From Caulobacter sp. 73W (lineage in GTDB: Bacteria; Pseudomonadota; Alphaproteobacteria; Caulobacterales; Caulobacteraceae), in the NCBI RefSeq assembly GCF_041021955.1, contig NZ_CP158375.1, forward strand, positions 558,001 through 622,000: a stretch of 64,000 bases of DNA. The letters are read 5' to 3'. Below the pieces are notes generated by a model. That model saw only the letters and a program-made list of their open reading frames with translations, did no database searches and was not told the DNA's origin. A program made the position numbers and the translations under genes. Positions 24,914-33,519 of the stretch are shown piece by piece. Position 1 is the stretch's first letter, and the number at the start of each line of letters is the position of its first letter.

Positions 24914-27238
24914 GTGCCCGAGACGCTAAAGGACAGTCCTGATCGACAAGCCAGCGCGGCGCGCCTGGTGCAGTTGGCGGAGACCCTGGCCGGCGTGGGC
25001 CACTGGCGCCTGGATTTCCGCACCCAGAAGGTCGAGTGGTCCGACCAGGTCTATCGGATCCACGGCGTCGATCCCGACACCTTCGACCCCAATATCGACG
25101 CCGCCATAGACGCCTATCACCCCGACGACCGCGCCCAGGTCACGCAGATGGTCGAGCGGGCCCAGACGTCGGACGAGCCCTATGCCGCGACCTGGCGCCT
25201 GCGCCGGTTGTCGGACGGAGTGGAGCGGATCGTCTCCATCCGCTCGGCGGTGGAGACGGACCCGACGACCGGCAAGCCCGTCGCCCTGTTCGGCGTCTTC
25301 CAGGACATCACCGAGCAGCAGGCCGCCCTGGATCGCGCCGAGAACAGCGAGCGCCGCTATCGCCTGCTGGCCGAGAACGCCACCGACGTCATCGCCATCT
25401 ATCGGCCGGACTCCATCTTCACCTACCTGTCGCCCTCGGCCTATTCGCTGCTCGGCTATCGGCCGGAGGAGATGATCGGGGGTTCGACCTACACCATCAT
25501 CGATCCGCGCGATCAGCCCCGCGTCTCGCGCGAGTTCGGCGCCTACATCGCCGCCGGTCCAGACGCCGCCCCCGCCAGGATTGAATATCGCGGCGTTCAC
25601 AAGGACGGCCATTGTGTCTGGGTGGAGGCGCACCCCCGCGCCCTGTTCGACCAGAATGGTCAGTTGATCGAGATGCACGATGTCGTCCGCGACATCAGCC
25701 AGCGCAAGGAAGCCGAGACCAGGCTGGAGGAGAGCGAGCGCCTCTACCGGCTGATCGCCGAGAACGCCACGGACATGATCGTGCGCATGGCCGCCGACGG
25801 GACGATGCTCTACTGCTCGCCCGCCTGCCGGCAGCTGGGCTTCGAGCCGCACGAACTGATCGGCCGCAACCTGCTGGACGGGATACACGAGGACGAGCGT
25901 GAGAAGGCCCGCGCCAATCTCGCCGCCCTGTTCTCCGGCGAGATGCTCGAGGCCGCCGCCGACCGCCAGCACCGGGTGCGGGCCAAGGACGGCCGCTGGG
26001 TCTGGCTGGAAGGCGCCCCGTCCGTGGTGCGCAACGAGCAGGGCCAGGCGGTAGAGGTGATCAACGTCCTGCGCGACGTCACCGCCCGCATCCAGATGGA
26101 GAGCGAACTGCGCCACGCCAAGGTGCAGGCCGACGCCGCCGCCGCCGCCAAGGCCGATTTCCTGGCCACCATGAGCCACGAGATCCGCACGCCCCTGACC
26201 AGCGTCATCGGGTTCTCGCGCCTGCTGAACGAGATGAACGGGCTGCCCGACTCCGCCCGCCACTTCGCCGGCCGCATCAGCCGCGCCAGCCAGAGCCTTC
26301 TGGCCCTGATCAACGACATCCTCGACTATTCGAAGCTGGAGGCAGGCCAAGTGGCGATCCATCGCCAGCCGACCCAGACGCGGACCTTCCTGTCGGACAT
26401 TCACGACATGTTCGCCTCCCAGGCGGCGGCCAAGGGGCTGGCGATCAGCCTGACCGTGGAGGACGCCGCCCCCGCCGAGATCAACATCGACCCCGACCGC
26501 CTGCGCCAGGTCCTGGTCAACCTGATCGGCAACGCGGTGAAGTTCACGGACGCCGGCCAGGTCGAGATCGTCGCGGATTGGGAGCCGCAGAGCTCGGTCG
26601 TCATCATGTCGGTCAGCGACACCGGCGCCGGCATCCCGGCGGACAAGCTGGTCAACCTGTTCAAGCGCTTCTCGCAGGTGGACGGCACCTCGACCCGCAA
26701 GCATGGCGGCACGGGCCTGGGCCTGGCCATCTGCAAGGGCCTGGTCGAGGCCATGGGAGGCAAGATCGGCGTCGACAGCGTCGAGAATGAGGGCTCGCGC
26801 TTCTGGTTCGTCCTGCCCGCGGGCGAAAGCCTGACCGACGACTTCACACCGTCCGACATTCGCTTCGATCCCGACGCCCGCATCCTGGTCGTCGATGACC
26901 ACGAGCCGAACCGCGCCCTGGTCCGCTCCCTCCTCGTCCCCTACGGCGTGCTGGTGGACGAGGCCGTGGACGGCGAGATGGCGACCGCCATGGCCGCGCG
27001 CACGGGCTATGCCGCGATCATCATGGACATGCACATGCCGACCATGAACGGTCAGAAAGCGGCCCAGGCGATCAAGAAGGGCGGCGAAAGCCGCGACGCC
27101 CCGATCCTGGCCTTCTCCGGCGACCGGCGGGTGAAGGCGACGGCGGGGTCCGGCTTCGACGGGCGGCTGGACAAGCCGATCTCCGGCGTCGCCCTGCTGA
27201 CCGCCCTGCGCGACGCCCTGGCCGGCAAGGCTGGATAA
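24914..27238 (+). CDS. Hybrid sensor histidine kinase with three PAS domains and a receiver
   Basis: About 774 residues from GTG 24914, which has GAGG upstream; a TTG at 24896 is the alternative. No membrane segment is present, so it is cytoplasmic. Order: PAS (about 25-140), PAS (about 155-265), PAS (about 280-395), HisKA with the phospho-accepting His near residue 422 ([19 protein letters not shown]), HATPase with [17 protein letters not shown] and [15 protein letters not shown], then a receiver (about 655-770) with DDHEPN, phospho-acceptor Asp near 705 ([12 protein letters not shown]) and LDKPI. The ligand of the PAS domains is unknown. Its upstream region is the truncated TonB receptor, so its native promoter may have been altered by that deletion. 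Confidence 0.9.
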   Translation: MPETLKDSPDRQASAARLVQLAETLAGVGHWRLDFRTQKVEWSDQVYRIHGVDPDTFDPNIDAAIDAYHPDDRAQVTQMVERAQTSDEPYAATWRLRRLSDGVERIVSIRSAVETDPTTGKPVALFGVFQDITEQQAALDRAENSERRYRLLAENATDVIAIYRPDSIFTYLSPSAYSLLGYRPEEMIGGSTYTIIDPRDQPRVSREFGAYIAAGPDAAPARIEYRGVHKDGHCVWVEAHPRALFDQNGQLIEMHDVVRDISQRKEAETRLEESERLYRLIAENATDMIVRMAADGTMLYCSPACRQLGFEPHELIGRNLLDGIHEDEREKARANLAALFSGEMLEAAADRQHRVRAKDGRWVWLEGAPSVVRNEQGQAVEVINVLRDVTARIQMESELRHAKVQADAAAAAKADFLATMSHEIRTPLTSVIGFSRLLNEMNGLPDSARHFAGRISRASQSLLALINDILDYSKLEAGQVAIHRQPTQTRTFLSDIHDMFASQAAAKGLAISLTVEDAAPAEINIDPDRLRQVLVNLIGNAVKFTDAGQVEIVADWEPQSSVVIMSVSDTGAGIPADKLVNLFKRFSQVDGTSTRKHGGTGLGLAICKGLVEAMGGKIGVDSVENEGSRFWFVLPAGESLTDDFTPSDIRFDPDARILVVDDHEPNRALVRSLLVPYGVLVDEAVDGEMATAMAARTGYAAIIMDMHMPTMNGQKAAQAIKKGGESRDAPILAFSGDRRVKATAGSGFDGRLDKPISGVALLTALRDALAGKAG

Positions 27239-27242
27239 AGAA

Positions 27243-27268
27243 AGGGCGGCGCAGGACAGCGCCGCCCT
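27243..27268 (-). terminator. Hairpin, better placed for leftward transcripts
   Basis: AGGGCGGCGC and GCGCCGCCCT form a perfect 10-bp stem around AGGACA, 5 bp after the kinase stop. On the plus strand no T run follows; on the minus strand it continues CCCTTTCTTT. So by the usual rule it terminates transcription coming from the right, for example from the operator region at 27524. Confidence 0.65.
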
Positions 27269-27523
27269 AGTCACGCAGAGGAGATTCTGAAGCCGCTCGT
27301 CAGACGAGATGTTTCAGAAAGAACCCCGCCGGTGCGGACTGAAAGGGTCAGCCCGCTCCGTCAGGATGACGACGGCGCGCCCGCGCCGGTGTCGTGATCA
27401 CCATGTCAGTCGTAAAAGCCGCCGCTGCATCGATGCGCGGCGGGCAAGCCGTCCTTGGTGACGAATTCCAACAGTCCTCCTGCCGGCGTTCTTGGGCCGG
27501 TTGAGGGTGATGTTGAACCCGCC

Positions 27524-27539
27524 ATGACAACGCTGTCAA
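27524..27539. promoter_or_regulatory. Second copy of the zwf-type LacI operator
   Basis: ATGACAACGCTGTCAA, identical to the zwf operator at 18505 except for the last base. It lies between two convergent genes with no gene start nearby; the minus strand has TTGACA overlapping it, suitable for a repressor-controlled promoter. Likely a relic of another member of the same regulon. Confidence 0.65.
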
Positions 27540-27590
27540 GCGTGGGCGGCGATACCGTCGATGAATGGACGACGCGGCGAGGTCAGGGGT

Positions 27591-28097
27591 TCAGTGCGCC
27601 TTGCCGGCCCGGACCAGGCGCGAAGCGGCGGAATGGAAGCGGGCGTCCGCTTCGCCGGCCTCGGCCATCGTCTCGAAACGCACGACGGAGGCCTTGAGAG
27701 CGACCTGGACCTCGGCGTCACGAGCGTAGCCGGCGGCGGTCTGGCGGGCGCCTTCCGCGCGCTGGGCGGCGTTGCGGGCCTGCTGGTCGTGCCACTGGGC
27801 CAGGGCCTCGGCGGTCAGGGTCTCGTCGAAGGGCGTGTCGGTGGCGTGCGGCACCCGGCCAAAACCGATGGCCACCCAACCGTGGATAAAGCCGAAGCCC
27901 TCTTCCGACAGCAGATAGGTGATCTGCCGCTCCTCGGTCTGGCCGGTATAGTCGTCGGTGGCGGGGTCAAACTCGCGCAGCACCACGATGTCGCCGAGCT
28001 GGAAGCCGCGATCATTGCGACGCATCTCGAACGTCTTGGTCCCGGCCCGGATGGCGGCGAAGTAGTCGGGCCAGCACTTCAGTTCGTGGCGGGTCAT
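27591..28097 (-). CDS. DUF3850 (ASCH-like) domain protein
   Basis: A 168-residue protein. Residues 1-90 match DUF3850, a member of the ASCH/PUA-like group expected to bind RNA or modified nucleotides: MTRHELKCWPDYFAAIRAGTKTFEMR, RNDRGFQLGDIVVLREFD, and QITYLLSEEGFGFIHGWVAIGF. The C-terminal 75 residues are alanine/glutamine-rich helix (ALAQWHDQQARNAAQRAEGAR) and not part of the domain. DUF3850 genes are common in phages and plasmids as well as chromosomes, so this could be a transferred gene; its codon use looks like that of its neighbours. It is monocistronic, with the start 80 bp from the DMT transporter stop. Confidence 0.8.
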   Translation of the reverse strand: MTRHELKCWPDYFAAIRAGTKTFEMRRNDRGFQLGDIVVLREFDPATDDYTGQTEERQITYLLSEEGFGFIHGWVAIGFGRVPHATDTPFDETLTAEALAQWHDQQARNAAQRAEGARQTAAGYARDAEVQVALKASVVRFETMAEAGEADARFHSAASRLVRAGKAH

Positions 28098-28178
28098 GGC
28101 GGGGCTCCCTAAAGGCGGCTTGCTAGCCTCATTCTCCCCTTCCCGTCACCCCGCCGACGCAAAAAATCAGGTGGAGCG

Positions 28179-29150
28179 TCACGCCGGGCTCTGGTCGCCT
28201 CCGGCCGGCTTGCGGTGCGCGGCGATGCAGGTGACGACGCTGAGCACCACGATGGCGAAGGCGACGACCTCCAGCGGGGCCGGCAGGCGGCGCTGCCAGA
28301 CAAAGCCGTAGATCAGGGCGAACAGGGTTTCGAACAGGATCATCTGGCCCACCAGGGTCAGCGGCAGAAGCTGGCTCATCCGGTTCCACAACGCATTGCC
28401 GATGATGGAGGCGAACACGGCCAGGCCGATGGATGTGCCTACCAGGCGCAGCCAGTCCTCCCCGCCGTGCGGATTGGACGGCAGGACAACGGCGGCAGGG
28501 ATCAGCATGATGGCCAGGGCGCCGGTGACCACGCCCGTCAGCAGGTTCCAGTCCTGGGCCGACACCCCGTCCAGCCGCGCCAGCCAGCGGCTGTTGCCGA
28601 CAGCGAAGATCGTCCAGGCGGCCAGGGCGCCGATGGCGCAGGCCAGCCCGATCAGTTGCTTCGTCTGCGATCCCGACGCCGGCGCGCCCATGGCCTGCCA
28701 GCCGATGCAGACCGCCCCAAGGGCGCAGAGCATCAGGGACGGCGCCAGCTTGCGCAGGGGCACGGCGCCCTTGTCGCGGCTGCCGATGATCGTCACCGCG
28801 ACGGGCAGGAAACCGACGACCAGCGAAGTCATCGCGATGCCGCCCATCTGCACCGCCGCCGACAGCAGCAGGTAGTAGACGATGTTGCCCATGAACGAGA
28901 TCCACAGCAGGCCCAACCACTCGGCCCTGCCGATCCTCGGCAGCAGACGGCCCAGGCGCGGTGCGATCAGGGCGGCGGAGATGATGCCGTAGGCGAGGTA
29001 GCGCCCGATCGTCAGGTCGAGGGGACGGAAGTCGCTCACCAAGGCCGGCACCAGGAACACCAGGCCCCACAAGGCGCCCGCCCCCGCGCCGTGGAGGACG
29101 CCGGACATCATCGGTCGCGCTTTCGTGTTCTGGGAAAGGTGCAGCGTCAT
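28179..29150 (-). CDS. DMT-superfamily (EamA/EmrE-like) transporter
   Basis: A 323-residue inner-membrane transporter with ten predicted helices in two homologous halves; GALWGLVFLVPALVSDFRPLDLTIGRYLAYGII opens the first and ASIIGNALWNRMSQLLPLTLVGQMILFETLFALIYG lies near the end of the second (each is quoted as a position cue and continues as hydrophobic helix). Start is ATG 29150, or ATG 29108 if the operator-like sequence at 29153 is upstream of the message. It is divergent from an Lrp/AsnC regulator across 75 bp, the usual arrangement for an amino-acid or metabolite exporter controlled by its neighbour. Confidence 0.82.
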   Translation of the reverse strand: MTLHLSQNTKARPMMSGVLHGAGAGALWGLVFLVPALVSDFRPLDLTIGRYLAYGIISAALIAPRLGRLLPRIGRAEWLGLLWISFMGNIVYYLLLSAAVQMGGIAMTSLVVGFLPVAVTIIGSRDKGAVPLRKLAPSLMLCALGAVCIGWQAMGAPASGSQTKQLIGLACAIGALAAWTIFAVGNSRWLARLDGVSAQDWNLLTGVVTGALAIMLIPAAVVLPSNPHGGEDWLRLVGTSIGLAVFASIIGNALWNRMSQLLPLTLVGQMILFETLFALIYGFVWQRRLPAPLEVVAFAIVVLSVVTCIAAHRKPAGGDQSPA

Positions 29151-29152
29151 GT

Positions 29153-29168
29153 GATGAGGGATATCATC
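29153..29168. promoter_or_regulatory. Inverted repeat between the DMT transporter and the Lrp gene
   Basis: GATGA-GGGATA-TCATC, arms of 5 bp, in the 75-bp divergent spacer. Size and position fit a weak Lrp-type site, but the arms are short and the assignment is by location only. Confidence 0.35.
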
Positions 29169-29225
29169 GGCCAGATAATCCGAGCGCCCTAGATTGGACG
29201 CCTGAACGAGGAATTCGCTCGCCAG

Positions 29226-29714
29226 ATGGCCGCTTCACGCGACAACGCCCCGCCAACCCTCGACGCCTTCGATCGCGCCATCCTCCGGCTGATCCAGAAG
29301 GACAACAAGACGCCCCAGCGCGTCATCGCCGAGCAGGTCAGCCTGTCGGCCGCCGCGGTCCAACGCCGGATCGCCGCCATGGAGGCCAGTGGCGTCATCG
29401 CCCGCAACGTCGCCATCATCGAGCCGGAGGCCCTGTCCCTCGCCATCACCTCCCTGGTGGAGGTGCGCCTGCGGGACGAGCGGGCGGCGACGGTCGATGC
29501 GGCCAGGGCCCTGTTCCGCGACACGCCCGAGGTGCAGCAGTGCTACTACGTGACCGGCGGGGTCAGCTTCGTCCTGGTGATCGTCATTCGCGACATGCCC
29601 GCCTATGAGCGGCTGACCCGCCGCCTGTTCGCCGAGAACGAGCTCGTGGATCACTACAGCTCCCTGATCGCGCTCGACCGGGTCAAGACCGGCATGGAGC
29701 TGTCGATCAGCTGA
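29226..29714 (+). CDS. Lrp/AsnC family transcriptional regulator
   Basis: A 162-residue regulator. The N-terminal winged helix covers about 15-65 (LDAFDRAILRLIQKDNKTPQ, SLSAAAVQRRIAAMEASGVI) and the ligand-binding RAM/ActR domain about 75-155 (LAITSLVEVRLRDE, PEVQQCYYVTGGVSFVLVIVIRDM). Proteins of this family bind amino acids and control their metabolism or export. The divergent DMT transporter is the obvious target. A strong terminator follows the gene. Confidence 0.9.
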   Translation: MAASRDNAPPTLDAFDRAILRLIQKDNKTPQRVIAEQVSLSAAAVQRRIAAMEASGVIARNVAIIEPEALSLAITSLVEVRLRDERAATVDAARALFRDTPEVQQCYYVTGGVSFVLVIVIRDMPAYERLTRRLFAENELVDHYSSLIALDRVKTGMELSIS

Positions 29715-29730
29715 CCGCCGGACACAAAAA

Positions 29731-29758
29731 ATCCGCCGGAGCGCGGGCTCCGGCGGAT
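29731..29758. terminator. Bidirectional terminator between lrp-like gene and pstS
   Basis: ATCCGCCGGAGC and GCTCCGGCGGAT form a perfect 12-bp stem with a GCGG loop. On the minus strand, for pstS, TTTTTTG follows the stem; on the plus strand CGTTTG follows. It lies between convergent genes. Confidence 0.9.
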
Positions 29759-29783
29759 CGTTTGTTCGCGAGGCCTATGGACC

Positions 29784-30839
29784 TTAGGCGGCCGGGGCCT
29801 GAGCCTTCAGTTGCTCCAGCACCAGGGCCTTCACTTCGGCCGGCAGCGGCACATAGGCCAGCGCCGAGGCCGAGGCGTCGCCCTTGGCGTAGGCCCACTC
29901 GAAGAACTTCAGGACCTGGGCCTGCTTGGCGGCGTTGGCAGGTTGCTTTTGGACCAGGATGAAGGTCGCGCCCGAAATCGGCCAGGCGCCGGCGCCGTCC
30001 TGATCGATCAGGACCGGAGCGGTCTTCCAGTCAGCGCCGGCCGCGGCGGCGGCGAAGCTTTCGGCGCTCGGGTTCAGGAAGGTCGAGCCGTCCTTGGACT
30101 GCAGCTGGGCGTGGGCTAGGTTGTTCTGCTTGGCGAAGGCGTATTCGACGTAGCCGATCGAACCCGGGGTCTGGCGCACGAAGGCGGAGACGCCGTCATT
30201 GCCCTTGCCGCCCTGGCCGGCCGGCCACGACACGGCGTCGCTGGCGCCGACCTTGTCCTTCCACGCCGGGCTCCTGGCCGACAGGTAGGTGGTGAACAGG
30301 AAGGTCGTGCCCGAGCCGTCGGCGCGGTGAACCACGGTGATCGGCAGGTTGGGGATGCTCACGCCGGCGTTCAGGGCGGCGATCTTCGGGTCCGACCACT
30401 TGGTGACGGTCCCGGCGTAGATGTCGGCCAGCAGGGCGCCGCTCAGTTTAAGCTGACCAGCGGCCACGCCCGGCAGGTTCACGATCGGCACGACGCCGCC
30501 GATGACGGTGGGGAACTGGAACAGGCCGGCGGCGTCCAGGTCAGCCTGGCTCAGCGGCTTGTCAGTGGCGCCGAAGTCGACCGTCTTGGCCTTGATCTGC
30601 TTGATGCCGCCGCCCGAGCCGATGGCCTGGTAGTTGATGGCGACACCGGTCTCGGCGCGATGGTCTTCCGCCCACTTGGCGTAGAGAGGCGCCGGGAACG
30701 TGGCGCCCGCGCCCGACAGACCCGCGCCCGAAGCCATGGCGCCGGGCGACTTGCCTGCGTCGTCGGACTTGCCGCAAGCGGCCAGGGTCGCGGCGCCGGC
30801 GAACACGGCGAGGGTGAGAAGGATCGACTTGGCGCGCAT
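29784..30839 (-). CDS. pstS: Phosphate ABC transporter substrate-binding lipoprotein
   Basis: A 351-residue periplasmic phosphate-binding protein. The N-terminus is a lipoprotein signal with lipobox LAAC (Cys 22). Phosphate-binding blocks are SGAGATFPAPLYAKWA, AIGSGGGIKQI, DFGATDKPLS, TVVHRADGSGTTFLFTTYLS and NDGVSAFVRQTPGSIGYVEY. It stands alone without pstCAB, which is also the case in C. crescentus, where the permease genes are elsewhere. A Pho box about 100 bp upstream (30941-30965) predicts PhoB-dependent induction under phosphate starvation. Confidence 0.95.
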   Translation of the reverse strand: MRAKSILLTLAVFAGAATLAACGKSDDAGKSPGAMASGAGLSGAGATFPAPLYAKWAEDHRAETGVAINYQAIGSGGGIKQIKAKTVDFGATDKPLSQADLDAAGLFQFPTVIGGVVPIVNLPGVAAGQLKLSGALLADIYAGTVTKWSDPKIAALNAGVSIPNLPITVVHRADGSGTTFLFTTYLSARSPAWKDKVGASDAVSWPAGQGGKGNDGVSAFVRQTPGSIGYVEYAFAKQNNLAHAQLQSKDGSTFLNPSAESFAAAAAGADWKTAPVLIDQDGAGAWPISGATFILVQKQPANAAKQAQVLKFFEWAYAKGDASASALAYVPLPAEVKALVLEQLKAQAPAA

Positions 30840-30940
30840 TGGCGGAAACCTCGTGTGAAGCGCTCTGGGATCGCAGGGCTAGTGGCCCGGACGCTGATCC
30901 TTAGCGCCTCAAACCAACCCGCCTCGCGACGTCCCTAGAG

Positions 30941-30965
30941 CAGTTTCACGACAGTTTCGTGACAA
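30941..30965 (-). promoter_or_regulatory. Pho box upstream of pstS
   Basis: Read toward pstS the sequence contains TTGTCACGAAA then CTGTCGTGAAA then CTG: two 11-bp repeats in tandem, the PhoB-box pattern (CTGTCAT-A/T-rich four bases, repeated). It lies 102-126 bp before the ATG. This is a sequence match to the known consensus; the binding is inferred. Confidence 0.85.
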
Positions 30966-31004
30966 TTGTCACAAAGCTATGCGAACCGCCCGGCGGCTCC
31001 GTCC

Positions 31005-33161
31005 TTACGGACGCGGGCCCTTCTTGAACGGCTTCTTGAAGCCGTCCGGCTTGGCCTTGAAGCCAGTCTTCGGCGTGAAGCTGGTCTGCGGGCGGTCATC
31101 CTTGCGGAAGTCGCTCTTGCCCTTGAACTCGCCCTTGGCCTTGAAGTCCGACTTGCCCTTGAAGTCGGGCTTCCTGAAGCTGTCGCCGCGATCCTCACGG
31201 GGCTTGTACTCACTGCGCCGCTTCTCATCGCGCGGGTCGTATTCGCCGCGCGGCTTGAAATCGCGCTTGGGCTTGAACTCGCCCTTCGGCTTGAAGTCGC
31301 CCTCTTCCCGGCCGCGATACGGCTTGCGCGGACCAGCGTCGTCGCGCGGGCCGTCGAAACGGGGCTTATCGCCGCGCGGACGGTCGAAGGCGCGTTCCGG
31401 GAGTTCGCCACGTTCGGCGCGCTCAGGGCGCGGACCATCGAACTTGGGACGCTCGCGGCGCTCGGGACGCGGACCGTCGAAGCGGCGTTCCGGACGCGGC
31501 CCGTCGAACTTGCGCTCGGGGCGCGGACCACGCGGGCCTTCGCTGCGGGCGGCCGGCGGGGTGGTCGGCTCGATGCGGATGTCGTCTTCCGAGGTCGCGG
31601 CCACGGCGGCCGAGAACTTCGGCTCGGCTTCCTTGGTGATCTCGAACTTGGTCTCGCGATCGAAGATGCGGATCGAGCCGATGTCCTTCTTCAGGACGTG
31701 GCCCAGACGGCAGATCAGCGGGATCAGCCACTTGGGGTCGGCGTTCTTGGCGCGGCCCACATTGACGCGGAACCACACCACGTCCTCGGGCGCCGGGCGC
31801 TCGCGGACTTCACGCTCGGGACGGTCGCCGCGGCGGATTTCCTGCGTGCCGCCATCGGCGAACATGTCTTCCGGTTCCGGCAGACGCGAGCGGTAGACGC
31901 GCGCCAGGGCGGCGGCGACCTCTTCAGGCGAGCGGCTTTCCAGGATGGCGCGGCCCATGGCCAGGTCGTCCTCGCTGGCCGTCTCGGTCAGCAGCGGATC
32001 GGACAGCATCCGGGTCTTGTCCTTGGCCCGGATGGAGTTGGCGGTCGGCGGGTTCTCCCACACGCCTTCGACGGCGGCGGCGTCCAGCAGCATCTCGGCC
32101 TTGCGGCGACGGGTGTACGGCGCGATCAGCACCGAGACGCCCTTCTTGCCCGCGCGGCCGGTACGGCCCGAACGGTGCAGCAGGGTGGCGCGGTTGACCG
32201 GCAGATCGGCGTGGATGACCAGGCCCAGGTCGGGCAGGTCCAGGCCGCGCGCGGCGACGTCGGTGGCGACGCAGACGCGGGCGTGGCCGTCACGCAGGGC
32301 CTGCAGCGCGTCGGCGCGTTCCTTCTGGGTCAGTTCGCCCGACAGGCCGACGACCGAGAAGCCGCGCTCGCGCAGGCGGGCGTGCATGTGACGAACGCCG
32401 TCGCGGGTGTTGCAGAACACCAGGGCGCCGGGGGACTCGAAGAAGCGCAGGACGTTGACCACCGCATGCTCCACCTCGTTCGGGGCGCAGCGGATGGCGC
32501 GATACTCGATGTCCCCGTGCGGCACGTCCTTGTTGGTCGTGTCGATGCGCAGGGCGTCGCGCTGATAGGTCTTGGCCAGGTTGGCGATCTCGCGCGCGAT
32601 GGTCGCCGAGAACAACAGGGTGCGGCGGGTTTCCGGCGCGGCGTCCAGGATGAACGTCAGGTCTTCGCGGAAGCCCATGTCGAGCATCTCGTCGGCCTCG
32701 TCGAGGACGACGACGCGCAGCTCCGACAGGTCCAGGCGGTCACGCTCGACGTGGTCGCGCAGGCGGCCCGGCGTGCCGACCACGATGTGGGCGCCGAAGT
32801 TCAGGTCGCGCATCTGCTTGCGCAGATCCATGCCGCCGACGCAGGACACGATGCGGGCGCCGGCCTGGGCGTACAGCCAGGTCAGTTCGCGCTCGACCTG
32901 GATGGCCAGTTCGCGGGTCGGAGCGATGACCAGGGCCAGGGGCGCGGCGGCGGGGCCGAACGTTTCGTCGTCGCCCAGCAGGCTCGGCGCCGCGGCGAGG
33001 CCGAAGGCCACCGTCTTGCCCGAGCCGGTCTGGGCGCTGACCAGCAGGTCGCGGCCTTCGGCGTCGGCTTCCAGCACGGCGGCTTGGATCGGGGTCGGGT
33101 TCTCATAGCCCTGCGCGGCGAGGGCGCGCGCAAGGGCCGGATGGGTCGGGGGAAAGCTCAT
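31005..33161 (-). CDS. DEAD-box RNA helicase with DbpA domain and basic repeat tail
   Basis: A 718-residue ATP-dependent RNA helicase. Motifs: Q motif (NPTPIQAAVL), Walker A AQTGSGKT (43-50), PTRELA, DEAD (154-157), SAT (185-187), and HRSGRTGRAGKKG in the second RecA domain. A DbpA-type RNA-binding fold lies at about 445-540 (VVWFRVNVGRAKNADPKWLI, GHVLKKDIGSIRIFD). Residues about 550-718 are a low-complexity basic tail with repeated FDGPRPER units followed by lysine/phenylalanine repeats (KPDFKGKSDFKAKGEFKGK). This resembles the DeaD/CsdA cold-shock helicases of alphaproteobacteria, where the tail binds RNA and can drive condensate formation. It is monocistronic. Confidence 0.93.
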   Translation of the reverse strand: MSFPPTHPALARALAAQGYENPTPIQAAVLEADAEGRDLLVSAQTGSGKTVAFGLAAAPSLLGDDETFGPAAAPLALVIAPTRELAIQVERELTWLYAQAGARIVSCVGGMDLRKQMRDLNFGAHIVVGTPGRLRDHVERDRLDLSELRVVVLDEADEMLDMGFREDLTFILDAAPETRRTLLFSATIAREIANLAKTYQRDALRIDTTNKDVPHGDIEYRAIRCAPNEVEHAVVNVLRFFESPGALVFCNTRDGVRHMHARLRERGFSVVGLSGELTQKERADALQALRDGHARVCVATDVAARGLDLPDLGLVIHADLPVNRATLLHRSGRTGRAGKKGVSVLIAPYTRRRKAEMLLDAAAVEGVWENPPTANSIRAKDKTRMLSDPLLTETASEDDLAMGRAILESRSPEEVAAALARVYRSRLPEPEDMFADGGTQEIRRGDRPEREVRERPAPEDVVWFRVNVGRAKNADPKWLIPLICRLGHVLKKDIGSIRIFDRETKFEITKEAEPKFSAAVAATSEDDIRIEPTTPPAARSEGPRGPRPERKFDGPRPERRFDGPRPERRERPKFDGPRPERAERGELPERAFDRPRGDKPRFDGPRDDAGPRKPYRGREEGDFKPKGEFKPKRDFKPRGEYDPRDEKRRSEYKPREDRGDSFRKPDFKGKSDFKAKGEFKGKSDFRKDDRPQTSFTPKTGFKAKPDGFKKPFKKGPRP

Positions 33162-33259
33162 GGTAGTCCTTGGCCGGGTCGAACGCGCAAGGCGCGCCGC
33201 CAGATTGCGACGCTCGAAAACCCGGGCGAATTCTTTGGATGTGGCGGCTGATAGCAGAA

Positions 33260-33290
33260 AACGGCGCCCCGCGCCATGGGGTGCGCCGTT
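33260..33290 (-). terminator. Terminator of the XRE/membrane module
   Basis: On the minus strand AACGGCGC-ACCCC pairs with GGGGC-GCCGTT with a small mismatch, and TTTTC follows. It starts 15 bp after the stop of the XRE gene. Confidence 0.7.
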
Positions 33291-33305
33291 GAGTCCTGCC
33301 CTGCC

Positions 33306-33500
33306 CTAAGCCTCGTCCTGGAAGATCGCCTCGATGGACTGTTCGAACAGCCGCGCGATCTTGAACGCCAGGGGAAGACTTGGATCGTACTTGCCGGTCT
33401 CCAGGGCGTTGACCGTCTGGCGGGACACCTCCAGCCGCGCCGCCAAATCCGCCTGGCTCCAGTCCCGCTCGGCCCGCAGGACCTTGAGCCGGTTCTTCAT
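33306..33500 (-). CDS. Small XRE-family transcriptional regulator
   Basis: A 64-residue regulator that is almost entirely one helix-turn-helix domain: MKNRLKVLRAERDWSQADLA, then RLEVSRQTVNALETGKYDPS as the turn and recognition helix. It has no effector domain. Relatives such as the YozG/YgzD type are paired with a small membrane protein in the same operon. Here the 143-residue membrane gene ends 19 bp upstream on the same strand, and a perfect 10-bp-arm palindrome sits just before that gene. The likely job is autorepression of the two-gene unit. Confidence 0.88.
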   Translation of the reverse strand: MKNRLKVLRAERDWSQADLAARLEVSRQTVNALETGKYDPSLPLAFKIARLFEQSIEAIFQDEA

Positions 33501-33519
33501 CGATCTGCTCTGAATGACG

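Larger units (their letters stand above)
27239..27590. other. Gene-poor stretch with hairpin and orphan LacI-type operator
   Basis: About 352 bp between the kinase stop and the DUF3850 stop. It holds the hairpin at 27243-27268 and the operator copy at 27524. Leftward from the operator, TTGACA (27534-27539 read on the minus strand) could be a -35 element, followed by GGAGG and short frames such as TTG-GAATTCGTCACC that end after about 22 codons. No recognisable protein follows. It looks like a promoter whose gene has been lost. Confidence 0.5.

Noticed and set aside
24926-27274. 782-codon open frame on the minus strand over the hybrid kinase
   Set aside because: Shadow of the kinase; kinase and receiver motifs are all on the plus strand.
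27348-27539. 63-codon ORF on the minus strand starting in the orphan operator
   Set aside because: Its start codon lies in the operator/promoter sequence and the product has no recognisable pattern; treated as the relic region instead.
22875-27590. Integrated mobile element at tRNA-Gly
   Set aside because: No integrase, transposase or duplicated tRNA 3' end is visible; the decay can be explained by deletion alone.
30966-33251. 761-codon open frame on the plus strand over the DEAD-box helicase
   Set aside because: Shadow; the low-complexity arginine/leucine stretch mirrors the helicase's basic tail.
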